In this document: positions 61,981 through 64,000 of the stretch, piece after piece
How the letters are laid out: each line of letters begins with the position of its first letter
Numbering within the stretch: position 1 is the stretch's first letter
Source: Paenibacillus ihumii
Lineage (GTDB): Bacteria > Bacillota > Bacilli > Paenibacillales > Paenibacillaceae
Reading direction: 5' to 3'
Assembly: GCF_001403875.1 (NCBI RefSeq)
Contig: NZ_LN884290.1
Location: forward strand, 1-64,000
DNA length: 64,000 bases
The notes under the pieces: model-generated
The model's database searches: none
The model's input: the letters and a program-made list of their open reading frames with translations, nothing else
What the model was told of the DNA's origin: nothing
Position numbers and translations under genes: made by a program

Positions 61981-62346
61981 ATGGCATACCAAAAGTTGGG
62001 CCGTAACTCTAGTGCACGTAAAGCTTTGTTCCGTGACCTGGTAACAGACCTGTTCTTGTATGAGCGCATCCAAACGACAGAAGCGAAAGCGAAAGAGGTT
62101 CGTTCTATCGCTGAGAAGCTGATTACAAAAGCAAAGCGCGGAGATCTGCATGCCCGCCGTCAAGTTGCAGCGTTCGTTCGCCGCGAATCGATCGACGGAG
62201 AGCAGGATGCAATCCAAAAGCTGTTCACAGAAATCGCAACTCGTTACTCCGAGCGTCCAGGCGGATACACTCGTATCCTGAAGCTGGGACCTCGTCGTGG
62301 TGACTCCGCCCCTATGGTTTACCTTGAGCTGGTAGACCGGGCTTAA
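61981..62346 (+). CDS. rplQ: Ribosomal protein L17
   Basis: A 121-aa tunnel-exit protein ([20 protein letters not shown] start). ATG after AAGGAGGG. Last gene of the alpha group; truA follows after a 301-bp gap with two hairpin terminators. Confidence 0.97.
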   Translation: MAYQKLGRNSSARKALFRDLVTDLFLYERIQTTEAKAKEVRSIAEKLITKAKRGDLHARRQVAAFVRRESIDGEQDAIQKLFTEIATRYSERPGGYTRILKLGPRRGDSAPMVYLELVDRA

Positions 62347-62445
62347 TACTTCGTGAATTGTCTCTATTTTCCCACATGGAAATATAGCTTATTCATAAAG
62401 AGAGCGACTGCGTGAAGGAGCCGTACTGTCGGTTCTGCGGCTTTC

Positions 62446-62492
62446 AGCCCCGAACGAGCCATGGGCGGCTTGAGCGGGGCTTTGCTCTTATT
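62446..62492 (+). terminator. Terminator after rplQ
   Basis: AGCCCCG (62446-62452) pairs with CGGGGCT (62475-62481), and inner GAGCC with GGCTT. A T-rich tail TTGCTCTTATT follows. Confidence 0.65.
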
Positions 62493-62546
62493 AGAGGACA
62501 GTTGCGTGTCTGGGCGGCACGTGCTGGGCTCGGCCATATATGATGC

Positions 62547-62602
62547 AAACTCTCTGTACGCCAAGCCTGGATATGGCTAGTTCGCTCAGAGAGTTTTTCA
62601 TT
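62547..62602 (+). terminator. Second hairpin with T run before truA
   Basis: AAACTCTCTG (62547-62556) pairs perfectly with CAGAGAGTTT (62587-62596); TTTCATTT follows. An inner GCCA/TGGC stem lies in the loop. The 5' A residues would let it also act on the minus strand. No T-box or specifier motif is visible. Confidence 0.6.
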
Positions 62603-62647
62603 TATTAACACAAGCATGCAGCAAGCGTTCAGGAAGGTGGCAAGGTC

Positions 62648-63439
62648 GTGCGTAATTTACTGATGACGGTCTGCTATGACGGAAGCAATTATTATGGCTT
62701 TCAGACGCAGCCAGGAGGCAATACGATCCAGGATTGCCTGGAAGCAGCTATTCAGAATTTAACGGGCGAGACGGTTAAAATCCATGGCTCTGGCCGCACC
62801 GATGCCGGGGTTCATGCCCGGGCGCAGCCGTTTCATTTCTTGACCTCGTCGCAAATTCCGGTAGAACGCTGGTGCCTTGCGTTAAACGGACGCCTGCCTG
62901 CAGATATTCGCATTACGTCTGCTAAGGAAGTAGAACTTGATTTTCACGCGAGGCGGTCAGCCAAACGGAAGACTTACCGTTACACGATTAATGCTAACCG
63001 GTTTACTGACGTCTTCCAGCGCAGCTACCAGCTTCACCACCCGGGAAAGCTTGATGTGGATGCGATGCGCGAGGGCCTGAGCTTCCTCCTTGGAACGCAT
63101 GATTATACGTCATTTGCTTCCCGTCATTCTACGAAGGCCAGCCATGTCCGGACGATCGACGAGACGAGAATCGAAGTAGATAGGTCGATGGCTGTGCCAG
63201 GCACCAGGGATCAGGGCGTGATTCATCTGTATATTAGCGGCAACGGCTTTTTGCAGCATATGGTGCGGATTATCGTGGGAACCCTGCTGGAGGTAGGGCA
63301 GGGCAAGCGCCCCCCAGAGCAGATGAAGCAAATTCTAGAGGCGAAGGATCGCAAGGCGGCTGGGCCAACCGCGGAAAGCAAGGGGCTTATGCTGTGGAGC
63401 GTGGAATATGAATTGGATAGCAGCGATCAGAGGCCATAA
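62648..63439 (+). CDS. truA: tRNA pseudouridine(38-40) synthase
   Basis: 263 aa; modifies U38-U40 in the anticodon arm. The catalytic Asp52 sits in GSGRTDAGVHA; later TruA segments (HDYTSFASRH, GNGFLQHMVRIIVGTLLEVG) are intact. GTG start at 62648 after GGAAGGTGG. In B. subtilis ecfA1-ecfA2-ecfT lie between rplQ and truA, and rplM-rpsI follow truA; none of these is present here up to the window end. Confidence 0.95.
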   Translation: MRNLLMTVCYDGSNYYGFQTQPGGNTIQDCLEAAIQNLTGETVKIHGSGRTDAGVHARAQPFHFLTSSQIPVERWCLALNGRLPADIRITSAKEVELDFHARRSAKRKTYRYTINANRFTDVFQRSYQLHHPGKLDVDAMREGLSFLLGTHDYTSFASRHSTKASHVRTIDETRIEVDRSMAVPGTRDQGVIHLYISGNGFLQHMVRIIVGTLLEVGQGKRPPEQMKQILEAKDRKAAGPTAESKGLMLWSVEYELDSSDQRP

Positions 63440-63502
63440 GCCTAAATGAAACCATCATGTCTATGAAACGTATCATACTCAACTAATTTCTAGGAGGGGT
63501 AT

Positions 63503-63934
63503 ATGACCATGAAATGTCCTGTTTGCAATGACGTTCGCATGAGGGAAGTAGAGAAGGATGGCGTTATGATCGATGTTTGCCCGGACTGCAAGGGCGTATG
63601 GCTGGATCGCGGCGAGCTGGAGAAGCTGCTTGGAGAAATCCGTGAGCTGCGGCCTGCATTTGACGAATGGTACGAAAGCCGTGAGGGCGGACAAGCTTAC
63701 CGCCAGGGAGACCCGCAGTATCGCCAGCCAGAACCTGGGTCCAGCTATAATCCCGGATTCGAATCTGGAGCGCCTCGGCCGGGCAATCCGTCCGGGTATG
63801 GATCCAAGGCTCCGCAGCAGGGCTATGATCCTCGTTACGGTAATCCCTATGGCGGCGGTAAATACCATAAAGATCACTACAAGTATAAGAAGAAAAAGTC
63901 GGTTCTGGACGTTCTCGGAGACTTGTTCGATTAA
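63503..63934 (+). CDS. zf-TFIIB zinc-ribbon protein with Gly/Pro/Tyr-rich middle and basic tail
   Basis: 143 aa. An N-terminal zinc ribbon of the zf-TFIIB type: Cys5, Cys8, Cys26 and Cys29 with the K-G-V-W-L-D-R-G-E-L-E-K motif. A Gln/Gly/Pro/Tyr-rich low-complexity region (about 66-118) follows, then a lysine-rich run (KDHYKYKKKKS, about 123-133) and a short hydrophobic end (LDVLGDLFD). No function is established for the family; nucleic-acid or membrane binding by the basic tail is a guess. ATG 63503 follows AGGAGGGG. Confidence 0.85.
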   Translation: MTMKCPVCNDVRMREVEKDGVMIDVCPDCKGVWLDRGELEKLLGEIRELRPAFDEWYESREGGQAYRQGDPQYRQPEPGSSYNPGFESGAPRPGNPSGYGSKAPQQGYDPRYGNPYGGGKYHKDHYKYKKKKSVLDVLGDLFD

Positions 63935-64000
63935 TGCCCGAGTTTATTCCTTTTGCTCTAAAAAAGGACTTGCGTAATAAATTTGCATCCTGTAAAATAT
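63935..64000. other. Window end, no gene visible
   Basis: 66 bp after the zinc-ribbon gene. No terminator or promoter can be called with confidence. Confidence 0.5.

Overview
The window is chromosomal DNA of a Paenibacillus-like member of the Bacillales. The evidence is the gene order (ctsR-mcsA-mcsB-clpC-radA-disA, ispD-ispF-gltX-cysE-cysS-mrnC-rlmB-yacP-sigH-rpmG-secE-nusG, then the rif, str, S10, spc and alpha ribosomal clusters), strong Shine-Dalgarno sites with many TTG/GTG starts, C4-zinc forms of L33, S14 and adenylate kinase, a CtsR heptad operator, a T-box, an L10 leader, and a secreted SLH-domain mannanase. The exact species is not determined.

Layout. (1) 1-5300, accessory edge: the 3' end of an IS3-family transposase with its terminal inverted repeat, degenerate intergenic repeats, a secreted LysM-NlpC/P60 wall hydrolase on the minus strand, and a two-gene unit of a membrane diguanylate cyclase followed 6 bp later by an orphan solute-binding lipoprotein. 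(2) 5390-13670: the CtsR-controlled heat-shock/proteolysis operon (ctsR, mcsA, mcsB, clpC), then radA, disA (c-di-AMP synthesis) and pssA (phospholipid synthesis). (3) 13670-15240: about 0.9 kb of repeat-rich, gene-poor sequence and a small conserved minus-strand protein of unknown function. (4) 15250-25850: PIN-TRAM protein, isoprenoid genes ispD-ispF, gltX, a T-box leader before cysE-cysS, mrnC, rlmB, yacP, sigH, rpmG, secE, nusG. (5) 25900-42060: rplK-rplA, rplJ-rplL with an L10-binding leader, an rRNA methyltransferase, rpoB-rpoC, ybxF, rpsL, rpsG, fusA, tuf. (6) 42100-46860: a 1425-aa SLH-anchored GH26 mannanase gene on the minus strand, with its own extended -10 promoter and a cre-like CcpA site, lying between tuf and rpsJ. 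(7) 46770-62490: S10, spc and alpha clusters from rpsJ to rplQ, including secY, adk, map, a KOW protein, infA and rpoA. (8) 62500-64000: truA and a zinc-ribbon (zf-TFIIB) protein.

Most of the window is core information processing (transcription, translation, secretion, protein quality control) on the plus strand. The less ordinary parts are the mannanase between the str and S10 clusters, the diguanylate cyclase/solute-binding lipoprotein pair, a low-complexity N-terminal extension on Mini-III RNase, a duplicated interrupted palindrome between infA and rpmJ, triplicated 34-38-bp intergenic repeats at two places, and several stable hairpins inside the ribosomal clusters. I saw no rRNA or tRNA gene, CRISPR array, prophage or antibiotic-resistance gene. 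Where a start differs from the longest open frame, it was chosen by Shine-Dalgarno spacing and family length.
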